From Hordeum vulgare subsp. vulgare (Eukaryota > Streptophyta > Magnoliopsida > Poales > Poaceae), in the NCBI RefSeq assembly GCF_904849725.1, contig NC_058519.1, forward strand, positions 541,020,316-541,084,315: a DNA stretch of 64,000 nucleotides, in the 5' to 3' direction. Shown here one piece after another: positions 46,293 to 59,071 of this stretch. Below the pieces are notes generated by a model. It did no database searches, had not been told where the DNA came from, and saw nothing but the letters and a program-made list of their open reading frames with translations. A program made the translations under genes and the position numbers. Every line of letters begins with the position of its first letter. The first letter of the stretch is position 1.

Positions 46293-48974
46293 TTCCATCA
46301 CTTTCGCCTAGCTAAGGGTGTTAAACAATATCGCTTGTTGGGAGGCAACCCAATGAATTTATCTTTTTTTTTCTTTTTTGTGTTTTCCACACTTTCATAA
46401 TTCTGTTATGATTGTGTTTTTTGTGTTTCTTTTTTGCGTTTGTGCCAAGCAAAACCGTTATGATTAGTCTTGGGGATGATCGTTTGGTCATGCTGGAAAA
46501 GACATAAACTTTCTGCTCACGAAAAGAATTTTCATTTTTTTGTAAGAGCTTTTGAGTTGATTCTTTTTCCTGCTGATTGCTACGCAAATTCTTCAGACTG
46601 TCGTAGCTTTTCAGAATTTTTGAAGTATCAGAGGTATATGAAACATACAGATTGCTACAGACTGGTCTGCTGTTAACAGATTCTATTTTTGTTGTGTTGG
46701 TTGCTTATTTTGATGAAACTATGGATAGTATCGGGGAGTATTAGCCATGGAAGACTTAAAGTACAGTAACCCAACATCAACACAAGTAGAATTTAAGTTT
46801 GCTACAGTACCTAAGGAAGTGGTGGTTTGCTTTCTTGTACTAATGTTATCACGAGTTTCTGTTTAAGTTTCGTGTTGTGAAGTTTTCAAGTTTTGGGTGA
46901 AGTTCTTATGGACAAAAAGATAAAGAGTGGCAAGATCTCAAGCTTGGGGATGCCCAAGGCACCCCAAGAGATTCAAGGATGTCGTAAAAGCCTAATCTTG
47001 GGGATGCCTCGGGAAGGCATCCCCTCTCTCATCTTCAATCCATCGGTAACGTTACTTGGGGCTATATTTTTATTCACCACATGTTATGTGTTTTTGCTTG
47101 GAGCATCTTGTATCGTAGGAGTGTTTTATTTTTGTTGTGTCACAATCATCCTTGCTGCACACCTAGAGAGAGAGACATGCACACACCGTGATTTTGTCGA
47201 GCTTCACTTATATCTTTTGGTAGACAATTCAGCTCACATGTGCTTCACTTATATCTTTTGAGCTAGATACTTTTGCTCTATGTGCTTCACTTATATATTT
47301 TAGAGTGCAGCGGTGCGTGGCTTGGTAGTTGATCTAAGCTTTAAAAGTAGTCTCAAAAGGGGTAGTTATCCAAAGGGATACGAAAACTTCCTTCTTCATG
47401 TGCATTGAATAGTTGGAGAAGTTTGCTTCATGTCAATTAGTTTTGAGTTGTGGGTATGGTAATATTGAAGTCATGCTAGTAAGGTGTTGTGGATCTAGAA
47501 ATACTTGTGTTGAAGTTAGTGATTCCCGTAGCATGCACGTATGGTGAACCGCTATGTGATGAAATCTGAGCATGATTAGTATATTGATTGTCATCCTTTG
47601 AGTGGCGGTCGGGATCGCGCGATGGTTTATACCTACCAACCCTTCCCCTAGGACTATGCATTGAATGCTTTGTTTCGATTACTAATAAAACTTTTGCAAC
47701 AAGTATATGAGTTCTTCATGACTAATGTTGAGTCCATGGTTTAGATGCACTTTCACCTTCCACCATCACTATCTTCTTAGTGCCGTGCAATTTTCGCCGG
47801 TGCACAAAACCCACCATTAGCCTCCCTCAAAACAGCCACCATACCTACCTACTATGGCTTTTTCAAAGTCATTCCGAGATATATTGCCATGCAACTACCA
47901 CCATGACATGTGCCACCACGTCTACTTGCCTTTGCATGATCGTAAGATAGCAAGCATGATGTTTCCATTGATGTCTATGCCATGCTAGATCGTTGCCAGG
48001 GTACACTACCGAACGCATTCCATATAGAGTCATAATTGCTCTAAGTTTTGAGTTGAAAGTATGATGATCATCATTATTGGAGCATTGTCCCATATGAGGA
48101 AATAAAAGAGGCCAAAGAAGCCCATAAAAAAAGAGGCCAAAGAGCCCACCAAAATAAAAAAATAAAAAAATAAAAAAATGAGAGAAAAAGAGAGAAGGGA
48201 CAATGCTACCACTTTTTCCACACTTGTGCATTTTGAGCACCATGATCTTCATGATTGAGAGTCTCTCGTATTGTCACCACCATATAGCTAGTCGAAAATT
48301 CTCATTATATAACTTGGCTTGTATATTCCAATGATAGGCTTCCTCAAAATTGCCTTAGGTCTTCGTGAGCAAGCAAGTTGGATGCACACCCACTAGTTTT
48401 CTTTAAGAGCTTTCACGTACTTATAGCTCTAGTGCATCATTTGTATGGCAATCCCTACTCATTCACATTGATATCTATTGATGAGTATCTCCACAGCTCA
48501 TTGATATGCCTAGTTAATGTGACTATCTTCTCCTTTTTGTCTTGCAAACTCCACCACATTCCACACCATCTATAGTGCTATAACCATGGCTCACGCTCAT
48601 GTATTGCGTGAGAGTTGAAAATGTTTGAGAAAGTAAAGGTGTGAAACAATTAATTCGCCAATACCGGGGTTGTGCATGATTTAAATTCGTTGTGCAATGA
48701 TGATAGAGCATAGCCAGACTATATGCTTTTGTAGGGATAACTTTATTTTGGCCTTGCTATTTTGGAAGTTCATGATTACTTTGCTAGTTTGCTTGAATTA
48801 TTATTGTTTCCACGTCAATAGCAAACTATTGTTTTGAATCTAATGGATCTGAACATTCACGTCACATAAGAGGAATTACAAAGGACACCTATGCTAGGTA
48901 GCATGAAAGCATCAAAAATTCATTCTTATCACTTCCCTACTCGAGGACGAGCAGGAGTTAAGCTTGGGGATGCT
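46293..48974 (+). other. long non-coding 3' internal region of the gag-protease Gypsy
   Basis: No frame here looks like pol. It starts with a T-rich run, contains AGCTTGGGGATGCCCAAGGC-type sequence near 46940 and 47000, an (A/T)-rich run of TAAAAAA units at 48147-48180, and ends in the polypurine tract TTAAGCTTGGGGATGC. A counterpart of the GGGGATGCC-AAGGCACCCC segment occurs in antisense at 52530-52600 in the neighbouring element, so the two are related. Confidence 0.7.
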
Positions 48975-50507
48975 TGATATGTCTCAAACGTATCTATAAT
49001 TTTTGATGGTTTCACGTTGTTATCTTGTCTTATTTGTATGTTTTATGTACCTTTTTATATCTTTTTGGGGACTAACTTATTGATTCAATGCCAAGTGCGA
49101 GTTCCTGTTTTTCCGTGTTTTTGACTCTTTTCAGATCTGATTTTGGAACGGAGTCCAAACGGAAGAAAAACCCCGAAATCATTTTTTCCCGAACGGAAGA
49201 AGTCCAGGGAGACTTTGGGCCAGGCCAGGTGGGCCCCAGGGAGCCCACAAGGGTCCACTCCGCCACCAGGGGGAGGCGGCGGTGGGCAAGCTTGTGGCTT
49301 CCCTGGCCGCCTCCTGACCTAGGTTTTGCACCTATATATTCCCAAATATTCCGCAAAAAATCAGGGGAGCCTCGAAAATACTTTTCCGCCGCTGCAAGCT
49401 TCCGTTCCCGCGAGATCTCATCCGGAGACCCTTCCCGGCACCTTGCCGGAGGGGAGTTTGGAGGTGGAGGGCTTCTTCATCATCATCATCACCCCTCCCA
49501 TGACTCGTGAGTAGTTCACTTCAAACCTACGGGTCCGTAGTTAGTAGCTAGATGGCTTCTTCTCTCTCTTGGATCTTCAATACAAAGTTCTCCATGATCT
49601 TCATGGAGATCTATGCGATGTAATCTTCTTTGGCGGTGTGTTTGTCGAGATCCGATGAATTGTGGACTTGTGATCAGATTATCTATGTTATATATTTGAG
49701 TCTTTGCTGATTTCTTATATGCATGATTTGATATCCTTGTAAGTCTCTCCGAGTCTTGGGTTTTGTTTGGCCAACTAGATCTATGATTCTTGCAATGGGA
49801 GAAGTGCTTGGTTTTGGGTTCTGCCATGTGGTGACCTTTCCCAGTGATAGTAGGGGCAGCAAGGCACACATCAAGCGGTTTCCATCAAGGGTAAAAAGAT
49901 GGGGTTTTTATCATTGGTTTGAGATTATCCCTCTACATCATGTCATCTTCCTTAAGGCGTTACTCTGTTCTTATGGACTTAATACACTAGATGCATGCTG
50001 GATAGCAGTCGATGTGTGGAGTAATAGTAGTAGATGCAGAAAGTATCGGTCTACTTGTTTCGAACGTGATGCCTATAAAAATAATCATTGCATAGATATC
50101 GTCACGACTCTGCACAGTTCTATCAATTGCTCGGCAGTAATTCGTTCACCCACCGTCTACTTGCTTTCATGAGAGAAGCCACTAGTAAACACTACGGCCA
50201 CCGGGTCTATTCACATCCATCGTTTACAACTCCGCTTTTACTTTGCTTTGTTACTTTGTTAGTTTCAGTTCTCACTTGGCAAACAATCTATTAGGGATTG
50301 ACAACCCCTTCATAGCGTTGGGTGCAAGCTTTTGTGTTTGTGCAGGTTGGTGAGATACTCTTCCGCCGAACTGATACCTTTGTTCTCAAACTGAGGGAAA
50401 TACTTCCCGCCGCTGTGCTACATAACCCTTTCCGCTTCGAGGGAATACCAACGTGCTGTAGTAGGAGTATTTCTGGCACAATTGCCAGGGCTACACAGCA
50501 AACATCA
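48975..50507 (+). repeat. 3' LTR of the gag-protease Gypsy
   Basis: 1533 bp, TGATATGTCT to AACATCA, followed by the target duplication GTGGG. It too contains the PBS-like TGGCACAATTGCCAGGG (50474-50490), confirming that this motif is inside the LTR. Confidence 0.92.
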
Positions 50508-50751
50508 GTGGGTTGTGCCCACCTCGTGGATCTTCTGGGCGTCCAAAGAAGCTTCTACTACCTCTTTTTTCCGAAAAAACGTCAAAAAGTTTTGTTGCAT
50601 TTGGAGAACTTTGATTTCTACACAAAAATAACACCACATCATTTCTGCTGAAAAAAATGCAAAGTGCATCAAAACCATATAAAATTATTGTAAACATAGG
50701 TGAATATGCCATGAATAATTCATAAATTATCGATACATTGGAGACGTATCA

Positions 50752-52856
50752 GCATCCCCAAGCTTAATTCCTACTCATCCGCGATTAGGTAAATGATTAA
50801 ATAAATAATTTATGAAGTGTGAATGCTAACGTAGTGCATAAGTTTGATCAATGAAAATTTCAACCACTTTTCTTAGCATCATAATAACAACTCTTTCTCA
50901 TAAAACTTATCATGATAAAGTAGCAACCAATTCACATGTTATGGTTCAAACAATGAATTCTCTTGAAACTTAACAACCTATGTTCTTAGTAACCAAACAT
51001 TTGCAATTTAACTTATTCTCAACAAAATCTAAGTAAGAGCTCCACATACTCAATCATCACATAGTCTTCTCTGATTGCTAGTACTCAAAGCATATTTATA
51101 GAACAAATGGCATCCATAGATAAAGATAGGGGCTTAATGCTTCGCCTCCCAACTCATTTATCATAGAGATAATTGTCAACAATAATAAGTCATGATCAAA
51201 TATATTTGACTGGTCATATGTGCCTAGATCATTCCCCACCACATGATGCTTGCTAACTAATAGATTGTGGTTGGAATAGTAAGTTGACTCAACATGAAAA
51301 ATAAATATTATGAAAGTAAATAGATTAACCATTCGCATAGGGAAGCACAGATTTGCATATGTGCCAGAGCTCATTGTTTAAAACAGAGATGCATATGTAA
51401 TTTTGGGAGGTGCACCCTTCTTGTCAACATTACGACCAAGAGTTAAAAATATCTTCCATATTTAACACATTAGCAGCGGTTCCCAAGCGGTAAAAGTGAA
51501 GGTTTACTCCCCCTCCACCAAAAACACACTCCACAGCTAGCCGAATCCACGTGTACCGTCCATACCAACAACATTCCTGGGGGAGTTCTGTTTAATTATT
51601 TGCATTTTTTCTTCCGGACTCGGAATCCCTATTAGAGCCCCTCTCGTGCAAGGACAAGTGAATAAACACTCATCATGAGAATAACCCGCTTAACATGGAA
51701 GATATTGACCGCCCCCTGTCGCTTCATGAGCGGTCCAGGCAAACAAAATAGATGCTCATTTGAAATTTTAGAGGTGGCACATGCATATTTAGTTGGAACT
51801 GCAGGTTAATACCGCATATAGGTAGACATAGTGGACTCTCATGGCAAGAAACTGGGTTTAAGGGTTTTTGGATGCACAAGTAGAATCTCTACTTAGTACG
51901 AAGTTTTGGCGAGCAAAAGGTTCTAAGCAAACACCACATTTTGGAGGATCCATAACAATATAACTTCTATGCAAATATACACTACCATAACTCATTACGT
52001 TGTCTTCCTTGTCCAACTTAAACTAATTTGCTCAAGTTTGAAAATAATTAATGGGTATTCACAAGCATGGAAGATGTACAAGATAATATATTTATATGTG
52101 AAAGTTCTCTTCCTTATACCTATCATTCATGAATTGCTTGTATGACCAATATTGTGATTGTCAAACTTCAATATATTTTACTTTATAAACCAGAGGTAAA
52201 GCTACTACTAAGCGTAAAGCACATTGACAATTTCATTTTTATGATATTTCATTAATTCAAAATTTACTCATAGGATATAAGTTAAGCTCAAGAGTAAACA
52301 TCAAACTATTCTTCAAAGTATATAAGTGAAGATCAATGAGTAGGTAAACAATCAAGTTGCTATGTGAGGGATCTCTCTCTCAATAAATATTTCCAGATCT
52401 GAGTATTTTGTTAAACACCAAGCAAAAAAATAACACTCCACGAATAGCACATATCATGTGGACAAATAAATTTTTTGGCTCACCGTAGGCTAACCGATAA
52501 TAGTTGATGAAGAGAGGTCGGATGCGTAGTATCCCCAAGCTTAGATGCTTGAAAATTCTTGAAATATTTACTTGGGGTGCCTTGGGCATACCCAAGATTG
52601 AGCGTTTGTATCTCGTTCAATCCTCTCATATCACGGTTTCACCTATTCTAAAAAACTTCATCCACACAATACTCAAAAAGAACTCGTGAGATAGGTTAGT
52701 ACACATAAGAATAAATCCACGCTTGATGTACTGCCAAGACAATGTGCATAATAATTTTCAAACATTAGGTACTGTGTAATATCATTTACACAATTTATAT
52801 CTATCAATATAAGCCATGAAAACTCTAGGATAAGAACATTACCAAACTATGACAGA
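50752..52856 (-). mobile_element. 3' internal region of the antisense Gypsy behind LTR L3
   Basis: It starts with the complement of the polypurine tract (GCATCCCCAAGCTTAA) and continues as AT-rich non-coding sequence. At 52530-52600 is an antisense version of the GGGGATGCCCAAGGCACCCC-type segment of the sense Gypsy. No pol-like frame was found. It is cut at 52857 by the Tat element. Confidence 0.68.
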
Positions 52857-53433
52857 TGATGGGGATATGTACCTAGGGTAGGGTCACAGGCCTGACCTAA
52901 ATGTCCTACCAAAGGGCACCTCATTATTAGGCCTAGGGTGAGACAGAAGATTCCAATTGGATGAAGACGGTTCTTAAAAGTCACTTGGTATGAAGGCACT
53001 CGGATTATATTTACATCCACTCGGCAACCCGTGTACACTCGGAAGGATTCCTGTCGGTATTGAAGATCAGAAGTCACCCACAAGGGCCAACGGGCACACG
53101 TTTGCCCAATGGTATTTATTAGCATTTATTGCCCACTTACGTTATTAGTAACGTATATCTTTAACTCATATTGATCGAGCCCTTAGATGTTGAGGTATTG
53201 ATGAGAGGTGGTGCAGTCTATATAAGCCACTTCTCCCCTCTGGCACAAGGGTGCGCACCCCCTGTATTACACAAACCACACTGCAAGAGCTCACGAGCAC
53301 ATGAGACGTAGGGCTGTTACCTCCAAGAGAGGGTCCTAAACTCATACATCTTGCGTACAATCTTGTCGTAGCTACGACTCTGTCCTCTCCATTCGTACCC
53401 TACACCTCTATTATTAGGTTTATGACCACGACA
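52857..53433 (+). repeat. 5' LTR of the Tat element
   Basis: Starts TGATGGGGATATGTACC and ends CCACGACA directly before the PBS. A TATATAAG box lies at 53219-53226. The exact start is set by the TG; a TG four bases further left in the AT-rich flank is possible. Confidence 0.75.
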
Positions 53434-53434
53434 G

Positions 53435-53453
53435 TTGGCGCCCACTATGGGGC
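53435..53453 (+). other. primer-binding site of the Tat element
   Basis: TTGGCGCCCACTATGGGGC one base after the LTR end. This PBS type is standard for RIRE2/Tat-like elements of grasses. Confidence 0.8.
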
Positions 53454-53503
53454 AGGCGTTGCTACGGCGATAGAAATCCTTCTATCGTCTCTTGAGCTTG
53501 CGT

Positions 53504-54989
53504 TGGTTTTTCCCTTGAAGAGGAAAGGGCGATGCAGCACAGGAGCAGTAAGTTTTTCCCTGAGTTTGAGAACCAAGGTATCAATCCAGTAGGAGAATCG
53601 TGCCAAGTCCAAAGTACCTGCGCAAACAGAAAGGAGCTTGCACCCAATGCTATAAAGGGGTTGTCAATCCCTTCACGATTGATTGCAAAGTGAGATCTGA
53701 AAGCGGAAAGTGCAACGAAGTAATATTGTAAGGCTGAAAATATGGTGTGAAGTAGACCCGGGGGCCATAGTGTTCACTAGAGGGTTCTCTCAAAATAGCA
53801 AATAATACGGTGGGTGAACAAATTACTGTCGAGCAATTGATAGAACCGCGCAAAGTCATGACGATATCTAAGGCAATGATCATACATATAGGCATCACGT
53901 CCGAGACAAGTAGACCGATACTTTCTGCATCTACTACTATTACTCCACACATCGACCGCTATCCAGCATGCATCTAGTGTATTGAGTTCATGATGAACAG
54001 AGTAACGCTTTAAGCAAGATGACATGATGTAGAGGGATAAACACAAACCAATGTTGAAAACCCCATATTTTTACCCTTGATGGCAACAACACGATGCGTG
54101 CCTCGCGACCCCTTCTGTCACTGGGTGAGGTCACCGCACGGTATGAACCCAAAACCAAGCACTTCTCCCATTGCAAGAATCATAGATCAAGTTGGCCAAA
54201 AAAAACCCACAACTCGAAGAGAATTACAAGGATATGAAATCATGCATAAGAGAGATCAGAAGAAACTCAAATAAGATTCATAGATAATCTGATCATAAAT
54301 CCACAATTCATCGGATCTCGACAAACGCACCGCAAAAGAAGATTACATCGGATAGATGTCCATGAAGATCATGGAGAACTTTGTATGGAAGATACAAGAG
54401 AGAGGAGAAGCCATCTAGCTACTAGCTATGGACCCGAAGGTCTATGGTGAACTACTCACGCATCATCGGAGAGGTCATGGTGTTGATGAAGAAGCCCTCC
54501 ATATCCGAATCCCCCCTCCGACAGGGCACCAGAACGTGCCCAAGATGGGATCTTGCGGAGACAAAAGCTTGCGGCGGCGGAAAACTATTTTCATGGATCT
54601 CTCTCGCAGTTTTGGAATTTTTCTGAATTTATAGGCGGAAGAGGTAGGGAAGACGTGCCACAGGGGCCCCAGAAGCCTGCTAGGCGTGGGCCCCCCTGGC
54701 CACGCCTAGGGGGCTTGTGGGGTCCCCTGCTGGCCCCTGCCTTGGTTCTCAAGTTTGACGCGTATCTTCTGTTCCGGAAAAAAATATTTTCAGAAGTTTT
54801 CTTCCGTTTGGACACCGTTTAAAATCCTCTTCTGAAAAGGGTCAAAAACACGGAAAAACAGGAACTGGCACTTGGCACTGAGTTAATAAGTTAGTCCGAA
54901 AAGATATAAAAGGCATACAAAACATCCAAAGTTTGACAAGATAATAGCATGGAACTATCAAAAATTATAGATACGTTGGAGACGTATCA
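53504..54989 (-). repeat. antisense solo LTR inside the Tat leader
   Basis: On the plus strand it begins TGGTTTTTCCC and ends GAGACGTATCA; reversed, it opens TGATACGTCTCC and ends GGGAAAAACCA. Flanking pentamers TGCGT (53499-53503) and CGCGT (54990-54994) differ by one C-to-T change at a CpG, a likely target duplication. No internal domain or second LTR is present, so recombination between two LTRs probably removed the body. It aligns with the LTR of the gag-protease Gypsy but ends earlier, before the PBS-like motif. Confidence 0.75.
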
Positions 54990-55030
54990 CGCGTCTAAGC
55001 GACTTCTGGCAAGTTTGCATTTTTTCAATC

Positions 55031-56953
55031 TTCATCATGTCTTCCGGCGGCAGTTTGTTTGTGGGCGGTTAGATCCATTTTGTCGCCCTCATCTTCATCG
55101 ACGATGACTCGGCATGGCTCCCAGAAGCGCCAATCGATGTCAAGGTGTTCCTAGTCCATGGAGGGACGCACTTTCGTGCAAACTCCTTCGGCGTTCTCCT
55201 TCTGCAGCTGTCGACCATGCTGTCAGCTCTTCACTCTGCTATTCGTCGCCGCAAGCAATCCGGTCGCTCTCGACTCCAGCGGTGGGTGAAGCACGCAGTG
55301 GCTCGCCAAGTGTTGTCCCTGTCGACCGCTCAGGTTGCAGCTATCGAGCCTGTTGTACCTCTTCAGGGCCCGATCCACTCGTCGTCAGTCCAGTCTGATG
55401 TTCCTTCCGAGTGCGAGAGCTACAACCCAGCAACAAAGGTCTTCATGGCGGGATCCGTGGAGATCCCACCCGGGTTCAGTCGGGGCGAGCACGAAGCTGG
55501 CGAACGGTTGTCTGGACGCGGTCGTCGTCGTCATCAAACTTCCAGTCGGCGTCAGCGGCAACTCTTCTCAGGCGACCATTGCTCCAATACTGAGGTATAT
55601 TGTACTCCGGTACTTATTGTCGTAGCCATAGCCAAAATACAAGATTCAATCTATCCTTTAGATTTGGAGGCAGGCAGAGGCTTAGAACAGATTCACGCTT
55701 TGCTTCAAGTAGCACAGCAATAGAATTCGGTTGTATCATAGTCGATCAATAGATTGCACAGCAATTCGCCAAGGGCAGAGACAGTCCGGTCAGTATACAG
55801 TCCAGGTTCACCCCAGTGTCACAGAGACAGAGGTTACCGAGAGGATCAGCACAAAGACCAGGGTCGGAACCAGTTTCCCCCTCGTCGTCACCATGATGAC
55901 CACCATCGAGTGCATTCTCCTCCGCGGAGCGGCTCGTATGTGCCCTGACACTATGATGACTGACGCCCGTTCGGTGACGAGCGGAACCCCGAATTTGATG
56001 CAAGAGACGTACTTGCACAGAGAAGGATCGACAGAGGCAGAGCCTACCGGGATAGTCCCTACAGAGATCAACCGAGTGGAAGTGGAACCGCAGTTTCTGG
56101 TCCCGAGTGTTTCAGTAGAGCAATCTACTCTACTGATATTCCTCCCAACTTCAGGTTGGCGACTGGAGTCAATAAGTTCACAGGTGAGTCCAAGCCCGAG
56201 ACTTGGTTGGATGATTATCGAGTTGCAATACAGACTGGCGATGGCAACAACAACATTGTGATGAAGCACTTGCCCGTGATGCTGGACGGTTCGGCTTGTG
56301 CATGGCTGAATCAACTGGCACCTTCAAATATATATTGGTGGGCAGATCTAGCTCGAGTGTTCATCAAGACCTTTGAGGGCACTTGCAAGCGTCCTGCTGG
56401 CCTGTCTGAGTTACAACACTGCATGCAGAAACCGAGTGAGTCCTTGCGCGATTACATCCGCTGCTGGACCACTCTTCACCACACGGTGGAGAATATTACC
56501 GAGCACCAAGCAGTCTGCGCCTTCAAGGCGGGTGTCATGTATCGAGAGTTGTATCTGAAGTTTGGTCGTCCAGGCGACATGTCAATGAGTAAAATGACGG
56601 ACATAGCCACCCGTTATGTAAACGGGGAACAAGAAGACCGCCTCCGTAGCGGGAAGGGTAAAGCAGTCAACAACACCGATGCCGATTCCAATCGGAAGCA
56701 GAAGCGGAAGGTGGAGAATGCAATCCCAGCAGAAGCGGCCACCCTGGGAACAGAAAAGTTTAAGGGAAAGGCCAAAGCACCATTCCCCCCGAACAAATCT
56801 AAGATGCAGTCAGATGTTTTGGATCAGCCGTGTGTTTTTCACACAAAGAAAGATGATGAAGGCAACCTGATATTGCCAAAGCATACCACTCGACTGTGCC
56901 GATTGTTGGTCCAAGAGTTCAAAGGTCGATGCAACTCTGATGATTTTTGCTAA
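55031..56953 (+). pseudogene. Tat gag, N-terminal part frameshifted
   Basis: A likely start ATG at 55031 (MSSGGSLFVGG) meets a TAG within about a dozen codons. The following 1.1 kb switches frame several times (good pieces at 55145-55500 and 55731-56120). From about 56156 to 56953 the frame is clean: the capsid core has WLDDYRVAIQTGDGNNNIVM, HLPVMLDGSACAWLNQLAPS and SLRDYIRCWTTLHHTVENIT, then a basic tail and a Cys/His stretch CVFHTKKDDEGN...TTRLC that resembles the Tat nucleocapsid region. Gag would package the element RNA. The reading frame ends at TAA 56951-56953. Confidence 0.85.
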
Positions 56954-57721
56954 CGTAGAGAGCAGAAGTCGACTGAAAGTTATTAACAGGGAGGTCAACA
57001 TGGCAGTACCAACCACCCTAACATACCTGAAGTGGTCGCAAACTCCCATCACGTTTGATTAGTCGGACCATCTATTTGTTGTTCCGAGTCCAGGTCGCTA
57101 GGCTCTGGTAGTCGACCCAGTAGTCGAACGTGTTCGACTCCGCAAAGTTTTGATGGATGGAGTGGGCTCAATATCCTATATGCAGAATCTCTCAAGGGGG
57201 TGGGCATTCCGATGTCCTGACTCAGCGAGAGTTCCATGTCCTTTCATGGAGTAATCCCAGGGAAGAAGGCCAAGTCACTCGGCCAGATCAGACTGGATGT
57301 CGTTTTCGGCGCTGAACGGAAATTTCGGAAAGAGTAGCTGACATTTGAGGTGGTGGACTTCCACAGTGCATATCATGCTATTCTGGGTCGCCCTACTTAT
57401 GCATGTTTCATGGCATGACCATGTTACGTGTACCTGAAGATGAAGACGCCAAACCCTAAAGGGGTCATCACAGTTTCTGGCAATCGGCAGAGAGCTGAAG
57501 ATCGTTTGCAGCAAGGTTTGAAGATTGCAAATCAGCAAATGGTCGTTGTAGAATTGGAAGAGTACTGGAGGACTGCCGACCCAGCTGTCCTGATGTGCTC
57601 TAAGAAGCCTGCTTCAGAGTCCGCTTTTCAGACAGCAGGAGAAGTCAAGCCAGTGAACATCCACCCGACTGATCCCAATGCAGCTCCAACCAACATATCC
57701 TCGACACTCAATAGCAAATAG
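56954..57721 (+). pseudogene. Tat protease region, heavily broken
   Basis: Pieces of protease-RT linker are readable in two frames. After a frameshift near 57330 the pol frame reads FEVVDFHSAYHAILGRPTY, then TGA at 57416-57418, then PKGVITVSGNRQRAEDRLQQ. The frame continues to TAG at 57719-57721 and beyond. The catalytic Asp-Ser/Thr-Gly block was not found intact. The frame agrees with the downstream RT. Confidence 0.72.
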
Positions 57722-59071
57722 GAAGTCGAGCTCATCCAGTTCCTTCGTGAGAACTGGGACATCTTCGCATGGAAGCCTGATGACATGCCTCGTGTACCTA
57801 GGGAGCTGGCTGAGCACCATTTGCGAGTGGATCCAAAGGCGAATCCAGTCAGAGAGCGCCTGCGACGGTCTGCGTTAGAGAAGAGGAAAGCAATCAGGAA
57901 GGAGGTAGCAAAGCTCTTGGAGGCCAAATTCATTCGCGAGATTTACCACTCCGAGTGGCTCTCGAATGTTGTCATGGTTCCCAAGAAGGACAATTCTCTT
58001 CGCATGTGTATCGAATTCAAAAACTTTAATAAGGTATGTCCGAAAGAACACTTTCCGCTCCCCCGCATTGATCAGATTGTCGATTCAACTACGGGATACG
58101 AGCATTTGTATTTTTTGGATGCTTATTCTGGTTACCATCAGATCCGTCTGTTTGGCCCAGATGAAATAAAAACAGCCTTCATCACCCCTTTCGGGTGTTA
58201 CTATTACACCACTATGCCTTTCGGTCTGAAGAATGCTGGTGCAACCTTCATGCCCATGATCCAGAAGTGTCTGCTCAATCAGATCGGTCAAAATATTGAA
58301 GCATACATGGATGACATTGTTGTCAAGTCACACAAAGGTTCCGACCTACTCACTGACTTGGCAGAAACATTTGCTAATTTGAGGGAATACGACATCAAGC
58401 TCAATCCAGCTAAGTGCACTTTTGGCATTCTTGGAGGCAAGTTACTCAGTTTTCTCGTTTCCAAACGAGGGATCGATGTTAACCTTGAGAAGATTGGCGC
58501 CATCGTCAGAATGCACATCCCTGTGCGAGTGCATGACGTGCAGAAACTTACAGGATGTCTGGCAGCATTGAGTCGATTTATATCTCGTCTCGGTGAGAAG
58601 GCACTGCCTTTGTACCGATTGATGAAGAAGTCGGATGTATTCGAGTGGAATGATGAAGCAGAAGCAGCGTTCGTAGAGCTCAAAACTCGGCTTTCCACCC
58701 AGCCAGTGCTTGCTGCTCCGCACAGCAAAGAATCACTACTCCTATACATTGCAGCCACCAATCAAGTCGTCAGTACAGTCCTGAATGTCGAGAGAGAAGA
58801 AGAAGGTAAAGCCTACAAGGTTCAACGTCGAGTCTATTATATTTCAGAAGTGTTGACTCCTTCGAAGCAAAGGTATCCCCATTACCAGAAGCTTCTTTAT
58901 GGAATATATTTGACAACAAAGAAAGTGGCACATTACTTTCAAGATCACTCCATAGCAGTCGTCAGCGATGCTCCCCTATCAGAGATCCTTCACAATTGGG
59001 ATGCAACGGGCCGAGTGGCCAAATGGGCTATGGAGCTGTTGTATTTGGATATCAAGTTTGAAGCAAAGTAA
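57722..59071 (+). pseudogene. Tat reverse transcriptase and first RNase H
   Basis: This is one frame of 450 codons without a stop, in frame with the protease piece. RT blocks include NVVMVPKKDNSLRMCIEFKN, LDAYSGYHQIRL and FGLKNAGATF, with the catalytic YMDD at 58304-58315 intact. After about 58650 an RNase H-like segment (LLLYIAATNQVVSTVLNVER) follows. It ends at TAA 59069-59071, after which homology continues in the same frame into the next domain. The Met at 57785 is not a real start; the frame is open upstream to 57722. Confidence 0.92.

Larger units (their letters stand above)
42330..50507 (+). mobile_element. non-autonomous Gypsy (Athila-like, Sabrina/WHAM-type) with gag and protease only
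   Basis: The element is 8178 bp with LTRs of 1532 and 1533 bp (TGATAC...AACATCA) and a perfect GTGGG target duplication (42325-42329 and 50508-50512). The PBS is complementary to tRNA-Asp. The polypurine tract TTAAGCTTGGGGATGC lies at the 3' LTR (48959-48974). Only gag-protease is encoded; 2.7 kb between the protease end and the 3' LTR holds no reverse transcriptase, RNase H or integrase. It must therefore depend on enzymes supplied by other elements. The LTRs differ at six positions in the first roughly 80 bp. The family name is from memory and uncertain. Confidence 0.9.
41069..50751 (-). repeat. antisense Gypsy LTR L3, split by a sense Gypsy
   Basis: The LTR occupies 41069-42329 and 50513-50751 (about 1.5 kb in total), with plus-strand borders TGATGTCTACTA and GAGACGTATCA. 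Immediately right of it comes GCATCCCCAAGCTTAA, whose complement TTAAGCTTGGGGATGC is the polypurine tract type of this group. It is therefore the 3' LTR of an antisense element whose internal part extends rightwards from 50752. The split occurs at the duplicated pentamer GTGGG. Confidence 0.82.
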
